DNA from: Xanthobacter agilis
Lineage (GTDB): Bacteria; Pseudomonadota; Alphaproteobacteria; Rhizobiales; Xanthobacteraceae
Direction of reading: 5' to 3'
Length of the DNA stretch: 64,000 nucleotides
Assembly (NCBI RefSeq): GCF_021730435.1
Contig: NZ_JABWGX010000010.1
Location: forward strand, 90,852 to 154,851
Positions within the stretch are counted from its first letter, which is position 1, and every line of letters begins with the position of its first letter. Of this stretch, positions 25,377 to 34,562 are shown piece after piece. A model generated the notes under the pieces. It ran no database searches and was not told the origin of the DNA. It saw only the letters and a program-made list of their open reading frames with translations. Position numbers and translations under genes: made by a program.

Positions 25377-26546
25377 TCAGCGCGGGGTCGCCACCGGTCC
25401 GGCGGCCGGCATGCCGCCGCCATTGGCCGCGCTGGCCTGCACCGCCGAGGTCGGCTTCGGCAGGATCACCACCTTGGTGCCCACCTTGGCCCGGTCGTAC
25501 AGGTCTTCCACGTCGTTGTTCAGCATGCGGAAGCAGCCCGAGGACACGAACTTGCCGATGGTCTGCGGCTCGTTGGTGCCATGGATGCGGTAGACGGTGC
25601 CGCCGAGGTACATGGTGCGCGCGCCCAGCGGATTGCCCGGGCCGCCGGCCATGAAGCGCGGCAGATAGGGCTGGCGCTGGATCATCTCCGTCGGCGGGCG
25701 CCAGTCGGCCCATTCCTTCTTGCCGGTGATGCGCTCGGTGCCGGCCCAGGTGAAGCCCTCGCGGCCCACGCCGATGCCGTAGCGGACGGCCTTGTTGTTG
25801 CCGAGCACGAAATACAGGTAGGTGTTCGGCGTATCGATGACGATGGTGCCGGCCGGCTGGGTGGTCACATAGTCCACGGTCTGGCGGCGGAACCGGTCGG
25901 GAACCGGCTCGGCCGGGTCGACATCCTCGATGCGCGGGCCGGACGGCGCCTCCTGGGTGCCGGGCACCAAGGCGGCGTTGGGGCTGTAGACGCCTGCCGG
26001 CGGCGCGGCCGGGGCGGCTCCGGCCTGGTTGCCATAGGCATAGCCGGGTGCCGGCTGCGGGGCCGCGCCGCTCTGGTAGGCGGGCTGGCCGTAAGGCGGC
26101 TGCGGATAGTTCACCGCCGCCGATTGCGGCGCGGCGGCGGGGGCCTGCCCGTAGCCGTTCTGGGACGCGCCGTTCTGCGGGTATGCGGGCTGCGGGTAGG
26201 CGGCCTGGGGATAGGACGATTGCGGATAGGTGGGACTGGCGCTCTGCGCACCATAGGACGGGGCCTGCTGGTAGCCGCTGGGCGGGGCCACCTCCGTGCG
26301 CTCCACCTGGTCGCCGGCGCGACTCGGCGCCCGCCCATAGGGGTCGCTGTAGCCGGGAGGCGCCGCGGCGTAGCCGCCATTGACGGAACCGGGCGGCACG
26401 TCTGCCTGCACGGTGCCGGTTTCGTCGTCGTCGGCGGCAGTTGCGCCGACGCCATAGCTCGAATTGTACGCGCCCTGCGCGAAGGCGGGCACGGAGAAGA
26501 GCGATGCCCCGAAGGCGGCGAGGAGGAGTTTCTGGCGCAACGTCAT
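25377..26546 (-). CDS. L,D-transpeptidase (YkuD/ErfK family), exported
   Basis: A 389-residue exported enzyme. Residues 1-23 are a signal peptide (ending PAFAQ). Residues about 95-200 are a low-complexity P/Q/Y/A-rich linker with repeated YPQ and PAYPQ units. The catalytic YkuD domain follows (about 245-365): TIVIDTPNTYLYFVLGNNKAVRYGIGVG, then YRIHGTNEP and the active-site SSGCFRMLNNDVEDLY. Such enzymes make 3-3 cross-links in peptidoglycan or attach proteins to it. ATG 26546 is preferred, since the upstream open frame has no signal peptide. The linker probably spans the periplasmic gel to reach the wall. Confidence 0.9.
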   Translation of the reverse strand: MTLRQKLLLAAFGASLFSVPAFAQGAYNSSYGVGATAADDDETGTVQADVPPGSVNGGYAAAPPGYSDPYGRAPSRAGDQVERTEVAPPSGYQQAPSYGAQSASPTYPQSSYPQAAYPQPAYPQNGASQNGYGQAPAAAPQSAAVNYPQPPYGQPAYQSGAAPQPAPGYAYGNQAGAAPAAPPAGVYSPNAALVPGTQEAPSGPRIEDVDPAEPVPDRFRRQTVDYVTTQPAGTIVIDTPNTYLYFVLGNNKAVRYGIGVGREGFTWAGTERITGKKEWADWRPPTEMIQRQPYLPRFMAGGPGNPLGARTMYLGGTVYRIHGTNEPQTIGKFVSSGCFRMLNNDVEDLYDRAKVGTKVVILPKPTSAVQASAANGGGMPAAGPVATPR

Positions 26547-26776
26547 GGGATTGGAGTTAACCTTGAAACGTGACGAAATTGGAAACGGCGGAAGATAAAT
26601 TTCGGCACGCTGAGGTTGCGGTCGTACGCCCGGCATTGCTCCGCGCGAGGTCGGGCACGACCTGTTCGATGCGCGTGTACTGCGGCGCCCAGCCGGGCGC
26701 AACGCATGAGCGTGCAACGCCGCATATCGTGATCGGTATGGCTTGCGTGAGCCTCGCGCCCTTGAAATGCCTATGG

Positions 26777-26806
26777 ATTAGATATAAAGATATCTTTATG
26801 TCTAAT
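26777..26806. promoter_or_regulatory. 30-bp near-perfect palindrome over the start of the ArsR-methyltransferase gene
   Basis: A perfect 16-base palindrome (26784-26799, ATAAAGATATCTTTAT) is extended on both sides by ATTAGA (26777-26782) and TCTAAT (26801-26806), with one mismatched pair. It covers a candidate -10 (TATAAA, 26783-26788), the expected transcription start and the ATG at 26798. It is very likely the operator for the encoded ArsR domain. Confidence 0.8.
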
Positions 26807-27844
26807 TCCGACGCTTCGGCGCACGTATCCTTTCCCGCTTTGCTCGAAGCCTTGAAGGCCGGGGGCGAGGACACGCGCCTGCGCCTGCTGGCGGTGCTCG
26901 GGGAGGCCGAGCTGACGGTGTCGGACCTGACCGAGATCATGGGCCAGTCGCAGCCGCGCATTTCCCGTCATTTGAAGCTGCTGGCGGAGGCCGGGCTGCT
27001 GGAGCGTCACCGCGAGGCGAGCTGGATCTTCTATCGCCGCACCAATGAGGGGCCGTTGGCGCGGGTGGCGGCCCGGTTCCTGGATCTCATCGATCCGGCC
27101 GATCCGGTGCTGGTGCGTGACCGCGAGCGGCTGGAGGCGGTGCGGGCGGCGCGCGGGGCGTTGGCCCAGGCCTATTTCGCGGCCCATGCCCGCGAATGGG
27201 ACGAGATCCGCCGGCTCCATGTCCCCGAGGCGGCGGTGGAAGCGGCGGTCCGCTCCGCCCTTGCCGGGGCGCCGCTGCGGGCGCTGCTCGATCTCGGCAC
27301 GGGCACCGGGCGCATGCTGGAGCTGTTCGCCGGCGACATCGAACGCGGGCTGGGTCTCGATCTGTCGCCGGAAATGCTGGCGGTGGCGCGCACCCATCTG
27401 GAGCAGGCCGGCATCCGCCATTGCCTGCTGCGGCAGGGGGATGCCTATGCGGTGCCGGCACCACGGGATTCCTTCGACACGGTGATCGTGCATCAGGTGC
27501 TGCATTATCTCGACGATGCGGGCCGCGCGCTCCAGGAAGCGGCGCGGGTGCTGAAGCCCGGTGGGCGGCTGCTGGTGGTGGATTTCGCGCCCCATGATTT
27601 CGAGTTTCTGCGTGAGGCCCATGCCCACCGGCGCCTCGGCTTCGCGCGGGAGGCGGTGGAGGGGTGGCTTGCCCAGGCGGGCCTGGTGCCCGAACGGTTC
27701 GAGACATTGGCGCCCGATGCGGGGCGCGACCAGGGTTTGACGGTTTCCCTGTGGCTGGCGCGCGATCCGCGGCCGGCGGCGGGCATCGAGGGGGCTGGAG
27801 CGGCGCGGACCCGCGCGGGCGCGGCCGACAGAGAGGTGGCGTGA
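26798..27844 (+). CDS. ArsR-family regulator fused to a SAM-dependent methyltransferase
   Basis: A 348-residue fusion. Residues about 12-95 form an ArsR winged helix (LRLLAVLGEAELTVSDLTEIMGQSQPRISRHLKLLAEAGLLERHREASWIFYR). Residues about 155-320 form a class I methyltransferase with motif I LLDLGTGTGRMLELF and the later RVLKPGGRLLVVDFAPHD. This fusion is common next to metF in alphaproteobacteria and probably senses SAM or SAH to regulate methionine-cycle genes; that role is inferred. There is no ribosome site before ATG 26798, and a promoter (TTGAAA 26762-26767, TATAAA 26783-26788) would start the mRNA at the ATG itself, giving a leaderless message. Its stop overlaps metF. Confidence 0.9.
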   Translation: MSNSDASAHVSFPALLEALKAGGEDTRLRLLAVLGEAELTVSDLTEIMGQSQPRISRHLKLLAEAGLLERHREASWIFYRRTNEGPLARVAARFLDLIDPADPVLVRDRERLEAVRAARGALAQAYFAAHAREWDEIRRLHVPEAAVEAAVRSALAGAPLRALLDLGTGTGRMLELFAGDIERGLGLDLSPEMLAVARTHLEQAGIRHCLLRQGDAYAVPAPRDSFDTVIVHQVLHYLDDAGRALQEAARVLKPGGRLLVVDFAPHDFEFLREAHAHRRLGFAREAVEGWLAQAGLVPERFETLAPDAGRDQGLTVSLWLARDPRPAAGIEGAGAARTRAGAADREVA

Positions 27845-28782
27845 TGAGTGGGCAAAGCGAGGCCGGCCCCGTGCGGGCGAGCCGCGAGACGGAGCGGGCG
27901 CCGGTTCGCGTCTCCTTCGAATTCTTCCCGCCGAAGACCGAGGAGATGGAAAAGACCCTTTGGGCGTCCATCGGCCGGCTGGCGCCGCTTCATCCCGATT
28001 TCGTCTCGGTGACCTATGGCGCCGGCGGCTCCACCCGCGAGCGCACCCATGCCACGGTGGCCCGCATCGTGAGGGAGACGGACCTTGCGCCCGCCGCCCA
28101 TCTCACCTGCGTCAACGCCACCCGCGAGGAGGTGGATGGGGTGATCCGCGCCTATGGCGAGGCGGGGGTGAAGCACATCGTCGCCTTGCGCGGCGACCCG
28201 CCCACCGGGGTTGGCACCCGCTACGAGCCCACGGCCGGCGGCTATGCCTATGCGGCTGATCTCGTGGCCGGCATCAAGCGCATCGGTGATTTCGAGGTGT
28301 CGGTCTCGGCCTATCCGGAAAAGCATCCGGAAAGCGGGGATATCGATGCCGACCTCGATGTGCTCAAGGCCAAGGTGGATGCCGGCGCCACCCGCGCCAT
28401 CACCCAGTTCTTCTTCGAGAACGACGTCTATTTCCGCTATCTCGACAAGGTGCGCGCGCGCGGCATCGACATTCCCATCGTGCCCGGCCTGTTGCCGGTG
28501 ACGAATTTCAAGCAGGCCTCTAATTTCGCCACCCGCACCGGGGCCAGCGTGCCGGCCTGGCTGCTCAAGCGCTTCGAGGGTCTCGACGACGATCCGGAGA
28601 CGCGCAAGCTGATCGCGGCCGCGGTGGCGGCGGAGCAGGTGACCGATCTCGTGGACCGCGGCGTCACCGACATTCATTTCTACACCCTGAACCGGGCCGA
28701 TCTCGTCTATGCCATCTGTCACCTGCTGGGGCTGCGGCCGACAGCTTCGGTGGCCGCCGTCCCGCAGGTGGTGGCGGTCTGA
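27844..28782 (+). CDS. metF: 5,10-methylenetetrahydrofolate reductase
   Basis: A 312-residue flavoenzyme making 5-methyl-THF, the methyl donor for methionine synthase. The N-terminal [17 protein letters not shown] block carries the catalytic glutamate; other family motifs are [36 protein letters not shown] and [14 protein letters not shown]. The start codon overlaps the stop of the ArsR-methyltransferase gene (TGATG), indicating translational coupling and common regulation. metH follows on the same strand after 160 bases containing a 12-bp stem-loop. Confidence 0.95.
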   Translation: MSGQSEAGPVRASRETERAPVRVSFEFFPPKTEEMEKTLWASIGRLAPLHPDFVSVTYGAGGSTRERTHATVARIVRETDLAPAAHLTCVNATREEVDGVIRAYGEAGVKHIVALRGDPPTGVGTRYEPTAGGYAYAADLVAGIKRIGDFEVSVSAYPEKHPESGDIDADLDVLKAKVDAGATRAITQFFFENDVYFRYLDKVRARGIDIPIVPGLLPVTNFKQASNFATRTGASVPAWLLKRFEGLDDDPETRKLIAAAVAAEQVTDLVDRGVTDIHFYTLNRADLVYAICHLLGLRPTASVAAVPQVVAV

Positions 28783-28790
28783 GATGGCCG

Positions 28791-28823
28791 CCGGGCGCCG
28801 GAGCGCGATGATCCGGCGCCCGG
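28791..28823 (+). other. 12-bp stem-loop between metF and metH
   Basis: A perfect stem pairs 28791-28802 with 28812-28823 (CCGGGCGCCGGA and its complement) around a nine-base loop. No T-run follows, so it is more likely an mRNA stabiliser, processing signal or weak attenuator than a simple terminator. Confidence 0.5.
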
Positions 28824-28942
28824 TGTCTTCGTTCCGGGGCGAGTCCCCGTGCCCTGGCGCCCGGACACGGTTTCGACGCGCCTCATCCCTGTCCGAACGA
28901 GGCGGCCTTCGGGCCACGCCCCGAGCCTCAAAGAGCCCTGAC

Positions 28943-31900
28943 ATGTCCGCCACCAACACCGCCGATGTTTTCACTGCCCTCACCGCCGCCGCGCGGGAGC
29001 GCATCCTGGTGCTGGACGGCGCCATGGGCACCATGATCCAGGCCCTGAAGCTGGACGAGGCCGGCTATCGCGGCGAACGCTTCAAGGACTGGCCGCGCGA
29101 CGTGCGCGGCAACAACGACCTTCTGAGTCTCACCCAGCCCGACGCGGTGCGTGACATCCACCTGCAATATTTCATGGCGGGCGCGGACATCGTCGAGACC
29201 AACACCTTTTCCGGCACCACCATCGCCCAGGCCGACTATGGCATGGAAGCCATCGTCTACGAGCTGAACTTCGAGAGCGCGCGCCTCGCCAAGGAGGCGG
29301 CGCGGCTGGCGCAGGAGAAGGATGGCCGCCGCCGCTTCGTGGCCGGCGCCTTCGGTCCCACCAACCGCACCGCCTCCATCTCGCCGGACGTGAACGACCC
29401 CGGCTTCCGCGCCGTGACCTTCGACGATCTCGCCGCCGCCTATGGCGAGCAGGCGCGTGGGCTCATCGCCGGCGGGGCGGACATCCTCCTGGTCGAAACC
29501 ATCTTCGACACGCTGAATGCCAAGGCCGCCATCTTCGCCATCGAGGGGGTGTTCGACGAACTCAATCTGCGCCTGCCGGTGATGATCTCCGGCACCATCA
29601 CCGACCTGTCGGGCCGCACCCTCTCGGGCCAGACGCCGACCGCCTTCTGGTATTCCCTGCGCCATGCGCAGCCGTTCTCCATCGGCCTCAATTGCGCCCT
29701 GGGGGCCAAGGAGATGCGGGCCCACGTCGCCGAGATCGGCCGGGTGGCGGACACCTTCGTCTGTGCCTATCCCAACGCCGGCCTGCCCAACGAATTCGGC
29801 CTTTATGACGAAAGCCCGGAGGCGATGGCGGCGCTGGTGGGCGAGTTCGCCCAATCCGGCCTCGTGAACATCGTGGGCGGCTGCTGCGGCACCACGCCGG
29901 CGCATATCGCGGCCATCGCCAGGGCGGTGAAGGACAAGGCGCCCCGCGCCATTCCGGAGCTGGAGCCGCGCCTGCGCCTCTCCGGCCTGGAGCCGTTCGA
30001 GCTGACGCGCGAGATCCCGTTCGTGAACGTGGGCGAGCGCACCAACGTCACCGGCTCGGCCCGCTTCCGCAAGCTCATCACCACCGGCGACTTCCCGGCC
30101 GCGCTGGCGGTGGCGCGCGACCAGGTGGAGAACGGCGCCCAGGTGATCGACATCAACATGGACGAAGGCCTGCTCGACAGCGAGGCCGCCATGATCACCT
30201 TCCTCAATCTCGTCGCCGCCGAGCCGGACATCGCCAAGGTGCCGGTGATGGTGGACAGCTCCAAGTGGGACATCATCGAGCAGGGGCTGAAGCGGCTCCA
30301 GGGCAAGGGCATCGTCAATTCCATCTCCATGAAGGAGGGCGAGGCGGCGTTCCGCGAGAAGGCCCGCCTCGTGCGCCGCTACGGCGCCGCCGTGGTGGTG
30401 ATGGCGTTCGACGAGGAGGGGCAGGCCGACAGCTACGACCGCAAGACCCAGATCTGCGCGCGGGCCTACAAGATCCTCACCGAGATGGGGTTCCCCCCGG
30501 AAGACATCATCTTCGATCCCAATGTGTTCGCGGTGGCCACCGGCATCGAGGAGCATGCGGGCTACGGCGTCGCCTTCATCGCGGCCACCGCCTGGATCCG
30601 CAAGAACCTGCCCCACGCCCATATTTCCGGCGGCGTTTCCAACCTCTCCTTCTCCTTCCGCGGCAACGAGCCGGTGCGCGAGGCCATGCATGCGGTGTTT
30701 TTGTACCATGCGATTCAGGCCGGCATGGATATGGGCATCGTCAATGCCGGCCAGCTCGCGGTCTATGACGAGATCGAGCCGGCCTTGCGGGAGGCGTGCG
30801 AGGACGTGGTGTTGAACCGTCGCCCGGACGCCACCGAGCGCCTGCTGACGCTGGCGGAAGGGTTTAAGGGGACGGCCGGCAAGGAGAAGAGGGAAGCCGA
30901 TCTCGCCTGGCGGACCTGGCCGGTGGAAAAGCGCCTGGAGCATGCCCTGGTCAATGGCATCACCGATTTCGTGGAGGCCGACACCGAGGAGGCGCGGGCG
31001 TCGGTCGCCCGTCCGCTGCATGTCATCGAGGGGCCGCTGATGGCGGGCATGAACGTGGTGGGCGACCTGTTCGGCGCCGGCAAGATGTTCCTGCCCCAGG
31101 TGGTGAAGTCGGCCCGCGTGATGAAGCAGGCGGTGGCCTATCTCATGCCCTTCATGGAGAAGGAAAAGGCGGAGCAGGGCCTGACCGCCGCCTCGACCGC
31201 CGGCAAGATCCTGATGGCGACGGTGAAGGGCGATGTCCACGACATCGGCAAGAACATTGTGGGCGTGGTGCTCCAGTGCAACAATTACGAGGTCATCGAC
31301 CTTGGCGTGATGGTGCCCACCGCCCGCATCCTGGAAACCGCCAAGGCGGAAAAGGTGGACGTGATCGGTCTCAGCGGCCTCATCACCCCCTCGCTCGACG
31401 AGATGGTGAACGTGGCGGCCGAGATGGAGCGCGAGGGCTTCCAGGTGCCGCTGCTCATCGGCGGCGCCACCACCTCCCGCGTGCATACGGCGGTGAAGAT
31501 CGCGCCCCAATACGAGCGCGGGCAGGCGGTCTATGTGACCGACGCCAGCCGCGCCGTGGGCGTGGTCTCGAACCTGCTCAATACCGAGACCCGCGGTGCC
31601 TATGTGGCGGAGATCCGCGCCGAGTATGCAAAGCTCGCCGACGCCCACGCCCGCGCCGACGCGGGCAAGCAGCGGGTGCCGCTCGCCAAGGCGCGGGAGA
31701 ATGGCCTGAAGCTCGATTTCTCCACTTATACGCCGCCACGGCCCCAGGTGGTCGGCACCGAGGTGTTCGAGGATTACGACCTGGCGGACCTCGTGCCCTT
31801 CATCGACTGGACGCCCTTCTTCCAGTCGTGGGAGCTGACCGGCCGCTATCCGGCGATCCTCGACGATGCCGTGGTGGGCGCGCCGGCGCGCGCGTTGTTC

Positions 31901-32674
31901 AATGACGCGCAAGCCATGCTGAAGAAGATGGTGGATGAGAAGTGGGTCACCGCCCGCGCCGTGATCGGCTTCTGGCCGGCGAACGCGGTGGGCGACGACA
32001 TCGTGCTGTTCCGCGACGACAGCCGCGTCAATCCGCTCACCACGCTGCACACTTTGCGCCAGCAGCTCGCCCGGCGCGAGGGGCGCTTCAATCTCGCCTT
32101 GGCGGACTTCGTGGCGCCTCTGGAGAGCGGGGTGGCCGATTATGTGGGCGCCTTCGCCGTCACCACCGGCATCGGCGAGGATGAGCGGGTGGCGACCTTC
32201 AAGGCGGCCAATGACGATTATTCGGCGATCCTGCTGAAAGCCCTGTGCGACCGGCTGGCCGAAGCCCTTGCCGAGCGCATGCACCATTTGGTGCGCACCA
32301 AATATTGGGGCTATGCGGCGGACGAAGCATTGTCCAACACCGATTTGATCGCCGAGCGTTATCGCGGCATCCGTCCGGCGCCGGGCTATCCCGCCCAGCC
32401 CGACCATACGGAAAAAGGCACCTTGTTCGCGTTGCTGCACGCTCCGGAGACCGTGGGCATCCATCTGACCGAAAGCTACGCCATGTGGCCGGGGGCGGCG
32501 GTGTCCGGGCTCTATTTCGCTCACCCGGAAGCCGCCTATTTCGGGGTCGGCCGCATCGAGCGCGATCAGGTGGAAGACTACGCGGTCCGCAAGGAATGGA
32601 CCGTGGCGGAGGCCGAGAAGTGGCTCGCCCCCATTCTCAATTACGATCCGGCCCGGCGGGCGGCGGCGGAATGA
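28943..32674 (+). CDS. metH: Cobalamin-dependent methionine synthase
   Basis: A 1243-residue, full-length modular enzyme that transfers a methyl group from 5-methyl-THF to homocysteine via cobalamin. In order: homocysteine-binding domain with zinc-ligand [10 protein letters not shown] near 312; pterin-binding domain starting [13 protein letters not shown] near 359; cobalamin cap and Rossmann domains with the cobalt-binding [15 protein letters not shown] near 764 (His ligand); and the SAM-dependent reactivation domain with [19 protein letters not shown] near 1143. ATG 28943 is the start of conserved sequence. Its 3' end overlaps the convergent methyltransferase gene by 38 bases. Confidence 0.96.
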   Translation: MSATNTADVFTALTAAARERILVLDGAMGTMIQALKLDEAGYRGERFKDWPRDVRGNNDLLSLTQPDAVRDIHLQYFMAGADIVETNTFSGTTIAQADYGMEAIVYELNFESARLAKEAARLAQEKDGRRRFVAGAFGPTNRTASISPDVNDPGFRAVTFDDLAAAYGEQARGLIAGGADILLVETIFDTLNAKAAIFAIEGVFDELNLRLPVMISGTITDLSGRTLSGQTPTAFWYSLRHAQPFSIGLNCALGAKEMRAHVAEIGRVADTFVCAYPNAGLPNEFGLYDESPEAMAALVGEFAQSGLVNIVGGCCGTTPAHIAAIARAVKDKAPRAIPELEPRLRLSGLEPFELTREIPFVNVGERTNVTGSARFRKLITTGDFPAALAVARDQVENGAQVIDINMDEGLLDSEAAMITFLNLVAAEPDIAKVPVMVDSSKWDIIEQGLKRLQGKGIVNSISMKEGEAAFREKARLVRRYGAAVVVMAFDEEGQADSYDRKTQICARAYKILTEMGFPPEDIIFDPNVFAVATGIEEHAGYGVAFIAATAWIRKNLPHAHISGGVSNLSFSFRGNEPVREAMHAVFLYHAIQAGMDMGIVNAGQLAVYDEIEPALREACEDVVLNRRPDATERLLTLAEGFKGTAGKEKREADLAWRTWPVEKRLEHALVNGITDFVEADTEEARASVARPLHVIEGPLMAGMNVVGDLFGAGKMFLPQVVKSARVMKQAVAYLMPFMEKEKAEQGLTAASTAGKILMATVKGDVHDIGKNIVGVVLQCNNYEVIDLGVMVPTARILETAKAEKVDVIGLSGLITPSLDEMVNVAAEMEREGFQVPLLIGGATTSRVHTAVKIAPQYERGQAVYVTDASRAVGVVSNLLNTETRGAYVAEIRAEYAKLADAHARADAGKQRVPLAKARENGLKLDFSTYTPPRPQVVGTEVFEDYDLADLVPFIDWTPFFQSWELTGRYPAILDDAVVGAPARALFNDAQAMLKKMVDEKWVTARAVIGFWPANAVGDDIVLFRDDSRVNPLTTLHTLRQQLARREGRFNLALADFVAPLESGVADYVGAFAVTTGIGEDERVATFKAANDDYSAILLKALCDRLAEALAERMHHLVRTKYWGYAADEALSNTDLIAERYRGIRPAPGYPAQPDHTEKGTLFALLHAPETVGIHLTESYAMWPGAAVSGLYFAHPEAAYFGVGRIERDQVEDYAVRKEWTVAEAEKWLAPILNYDPARRAAAE

Positions 32675-33179
32675 TCCGCCGCGGGCCGATCCAGCGCGGC
32701 ACCCGCGCGGCATAGGCGGCGTAGGCCGGGCCGAACTTCGCCGCGAGGTGCCTGTCCTCGCGGCGGGCGGCCAGGCGGTCGGTGGCGCACGCGGCCAGGA
32801 GCGCCGACGCCATCAGCCAGGCGTTGAGAAGCGCGATCCCGATCCCCAGCACCAGCAGCATGTTGCCCACATAGATGGGATTGCGCGAGAGGGCGAACGG
32901 CCCGTGGGTGACGAGTTTGTCCGCGCCGCGGTGGGGCAGGATGTTGGTCGCGGCGCGGTGGAGCGTCACGATGGCCCATAGATCGAGGCCGAGACCCACA
33001 AGCGCGACGAACCCGCCACCGGCGCGGATGGGCAGATCCGCCAGCGCCGGCGGCCAGCCCAGGGGCACCAGCCAGCCGAGGCCGAGCCCCGCCGCCAGGG
33101 CGGCGCCGTAGAGCAGGGGCGGCCAGGGAATGCGGTTCGGCCGCGTGGTGATGGGCTGGTCTTCAGACTCGGGCACCAT
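32637..33179 (-). CDS. Isoprenylcysteine carboxyl methyltransferase-like membrane protein
   Basis: A 180-residue integral membrane protein with about four hydrophobic segments. The C-terminal half has the ICMT/PEMT-like signature [21 protein letters not shown] and a later [25 protein letters not shown], the typical SAM-binding end of this family. Bacterial members methylate unknown, probably lipid or small-molecule, substrates. ATG 33179 is preferred because GGGAGGG lies about nine bases upstream; ATG 33200 is also possible. The gene end overlaps metH tail-to-tail. Confidence 0.82.
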   Translation of the reverse strand: MVPESEDQPITTRPNRIPWPPLLYGAALAAGLGLGWLVPLGWPPALADLPIRAGGGFVALVGLGLDLWAIVTLHRAATNILPHRGADKLVTHGPFALSRNPIYVGNMLLVLGIGIALLNAWLMASALLAACATDRLAARREDRHLAAKFGPAYAAYAARVPRWIGPRRIIPPPPAGPDRN

Positions 33180-33282
33180 TGGGACAACCCTCCCTGTCAT
33201 TGCACGCCCTGAGGTGGAGCACCGGGCGGCCGGGCGGTAGAAGGTCGCGTCACGAGGCCGCGCCCTCTGCTCTTGCGAAAAA

Positions 33283-33332
33283 CATTCATATTATATAATT
33301 TCATATTATTGAATGTATTGGGCCGGCCCAAT
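33283..33332. promoter_or_regulatory. AT-rich dyad and adjacent palindrome before the YeeE/YedE operon
   Basis: CATTCA (33283-33288) and TGAATG (33310-33315) bound an AT-rich dyad that also contains TTCATATTAT twice (33285-33294, 33300-33309). Immediately after is a perfect 16-base palindrome, ATTGGGCCGGCCCAAT (33317-33332). The AT-rich element contrasts sharply with the GC-rich surroundings and resembles binding sites of ArsR-type sulfide/persulfide sensors such as BigR. No regulator gene is adjacent. Confidence 0.6.
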
Positions 33333-33381
33333 CGGCGGCGGTCGTTTGCCGTGCCCCCTCAAAATCCCCGGGAGAAACCCC

Positions 33382-33909
33382 ATGCAGGCGTGTTCCCTCC
33401 GCGCGAAGGCTTGGTCGCCTTATGTCGCCGGCATCGTCATCGGCCTTCTGCAGGTGCCGGCCTTCCTGCTCATCAACACCGCTCTCGGGGCCTCATCGTC
33501 CTATGTGACGGTGGGCGGCACCATCGCGGCTCTGTTCGATCCGGCGATCACCCAGATCGATTATGTGGCCAAGCACGTGGCGCCCACCGGCAAGAACTGG
33601 TGGCAGGTGGCGCTGGTGGTGGGGGTGGCCCTCGGCGCCTTCGTCTCCATGCGCCTCTCCGGCGCGCGGCGCAAAGCCATCTCCCCCATCTGGGGCCGGG
33701 CGCTGGGCACCGCCAATCCCCTGGTGCGCTATGGGGTGGCGTTTGGCGCCGGCTTCCTGATGCTGTTCGGAGCGCGCATCGCCGATGGCTGCACCTCGGG
33801 CCATGGCCTCTCGGGCATGGCGCAGATGGCGGTGTCGTCAACCCTGGCGGTCGCCTTCATGTTCGCGGGCGGCATCGCCACCGCCTTCCTCGTCCTGCGC
33901 CGCATCTGA
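33382..33909 (+). CDS. YeeE/YedE family membrane protein, first half-transporter
   Basis: A 175-residue membrane protein with about four hydrophobic segments. The conserved motif ARIADGCTSGHGLSG (Cys near residue 137) is the hallmark of YeeE/YedE (sulf_transp) proteins, which move thiosulfate or related sulfur species. It is half the size of full YeeE proteins; the next gene encodes the other half with its own Cys motif. ATG 33382 has GGGAG about seven bases upstream. The pair plus an SQR-like flavoprotein suggests sulfide/polysulfide or thiosulfate handling. Confidence 0.88.
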   Translation: MQACSLRAKAWSPYVAGIVIGLLQVPAFLLINTALGASSSYVTVGGTIAALFDPAITQIDYVAKHVAPTGKNWWQVALVVGVALGAFVSMRLSGARRKAISPIWGRALGTANPLVRYGVAFGAGFLMLFGARIADGCTSGHGLSGMAQMAVSSTLAVAFMFAGGIATAFLVLRRI

Positions 33910-33930
33910 CCGCCGTCAAGGAGAACAATC

Positions 33931-34557
33931 ATGTCCGTCTTTCCGGCCATCCTGATCGGCCTCGCCATGGGGATCGTGTTCGGCTTCGCCTTCGAGAAGG
34001 CGCGCGTGTTCGAGCCCGGCATGATCGTGGGGCAGATGCAGTTCCACAACTTCACCATGCTCAAGGTGTTCCTCACCGCGGTCGCCACCGGCGCGGTGGT
34101 GCTGGCGGTGCTGCACGGCTTCGGCCTCATCAAGCTGGCGCCGAAGCCCACCTTCTATGCCGCCGACATTATCGGCGGGCTGGTGCTGGGCGCCGGCATC
34201 ACCCTGGCCGGCGCGTGTCCGGGCACCATCCTGGCGCAGATTGGCGCCGGCTATCGCGATGCCATCTTCACCCTCATCGGCGGCCTCGCCGGGGCGGTGG
34301 CCTTCAGCTATGCCGAGCCGGCGCTGACGCCGCTCCTGTTCACCGGCGGGCCGGGCAAGATCACGTTCATGGATCTGACCGGTGTCTCTTACCCCGTGCT
34401 CGCCCTCGGTCTGGCGGCGGTGCTCGTTGTCGCGCTGGTGCTGCTGGAGCGCTGGCGGCCGTGGCGGGCGGATCTGGGCGCCGACGTGGACGGTGATTTC
34501 GGCCCGGCCGAAGCCACGCCCAGCGCGAACGTGACCCGTCTCAAGCCCGCGGAGTGA
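33931..34557 (+). CDS. YeeE/YedE family membrane protein, second half-transporter
   Basis: A 208-residue membrane protein, the DUF6691-type partner of the preceding gene, starting 21 bases after it with an AAGGAGAA ribosome site. It has about four to five hydrophobic segments and the conserved TLAGACPGTILAQIGAGY motif (Cys near 96), matching the GCTSGH motif of the first half. The two proteins probably assemble as a heterodimer equivalent to one YeeE channel. The C-terminal hydrophilic tail, after about residue 172, is likely cytoplasmic. The SQR-like gene begins six bases later. Confidence 0.88.
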   Translation: MSVFPAILIGLAMGIVFGFAFEKARVFEPGMIVGQMQFHNFTMLKVFLTAVATGAVVLAVLHGFGLIKLAPKPTFYAADIIGGLVLGAGITLAGACPGTILAQIGAGYRDAIFTLIGGLAGAVAFSYAEPALTPLLFTGGPGKITFMDLTGVSYPVLALGLAAVLVVALVLLERWRPWRADLGADVDGDFGPAEATPSANVTRLKPAE

Positions 34558-34562
34558 TCGCC

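Noticed and set aside
28783..28942. Possible SAM or SAH riboswitch before metH
   Set aside because: The gap has a strong stem-loop but I could not align the conserved SAH or SAM-II core elements; the visible structure is a plain hairpin.
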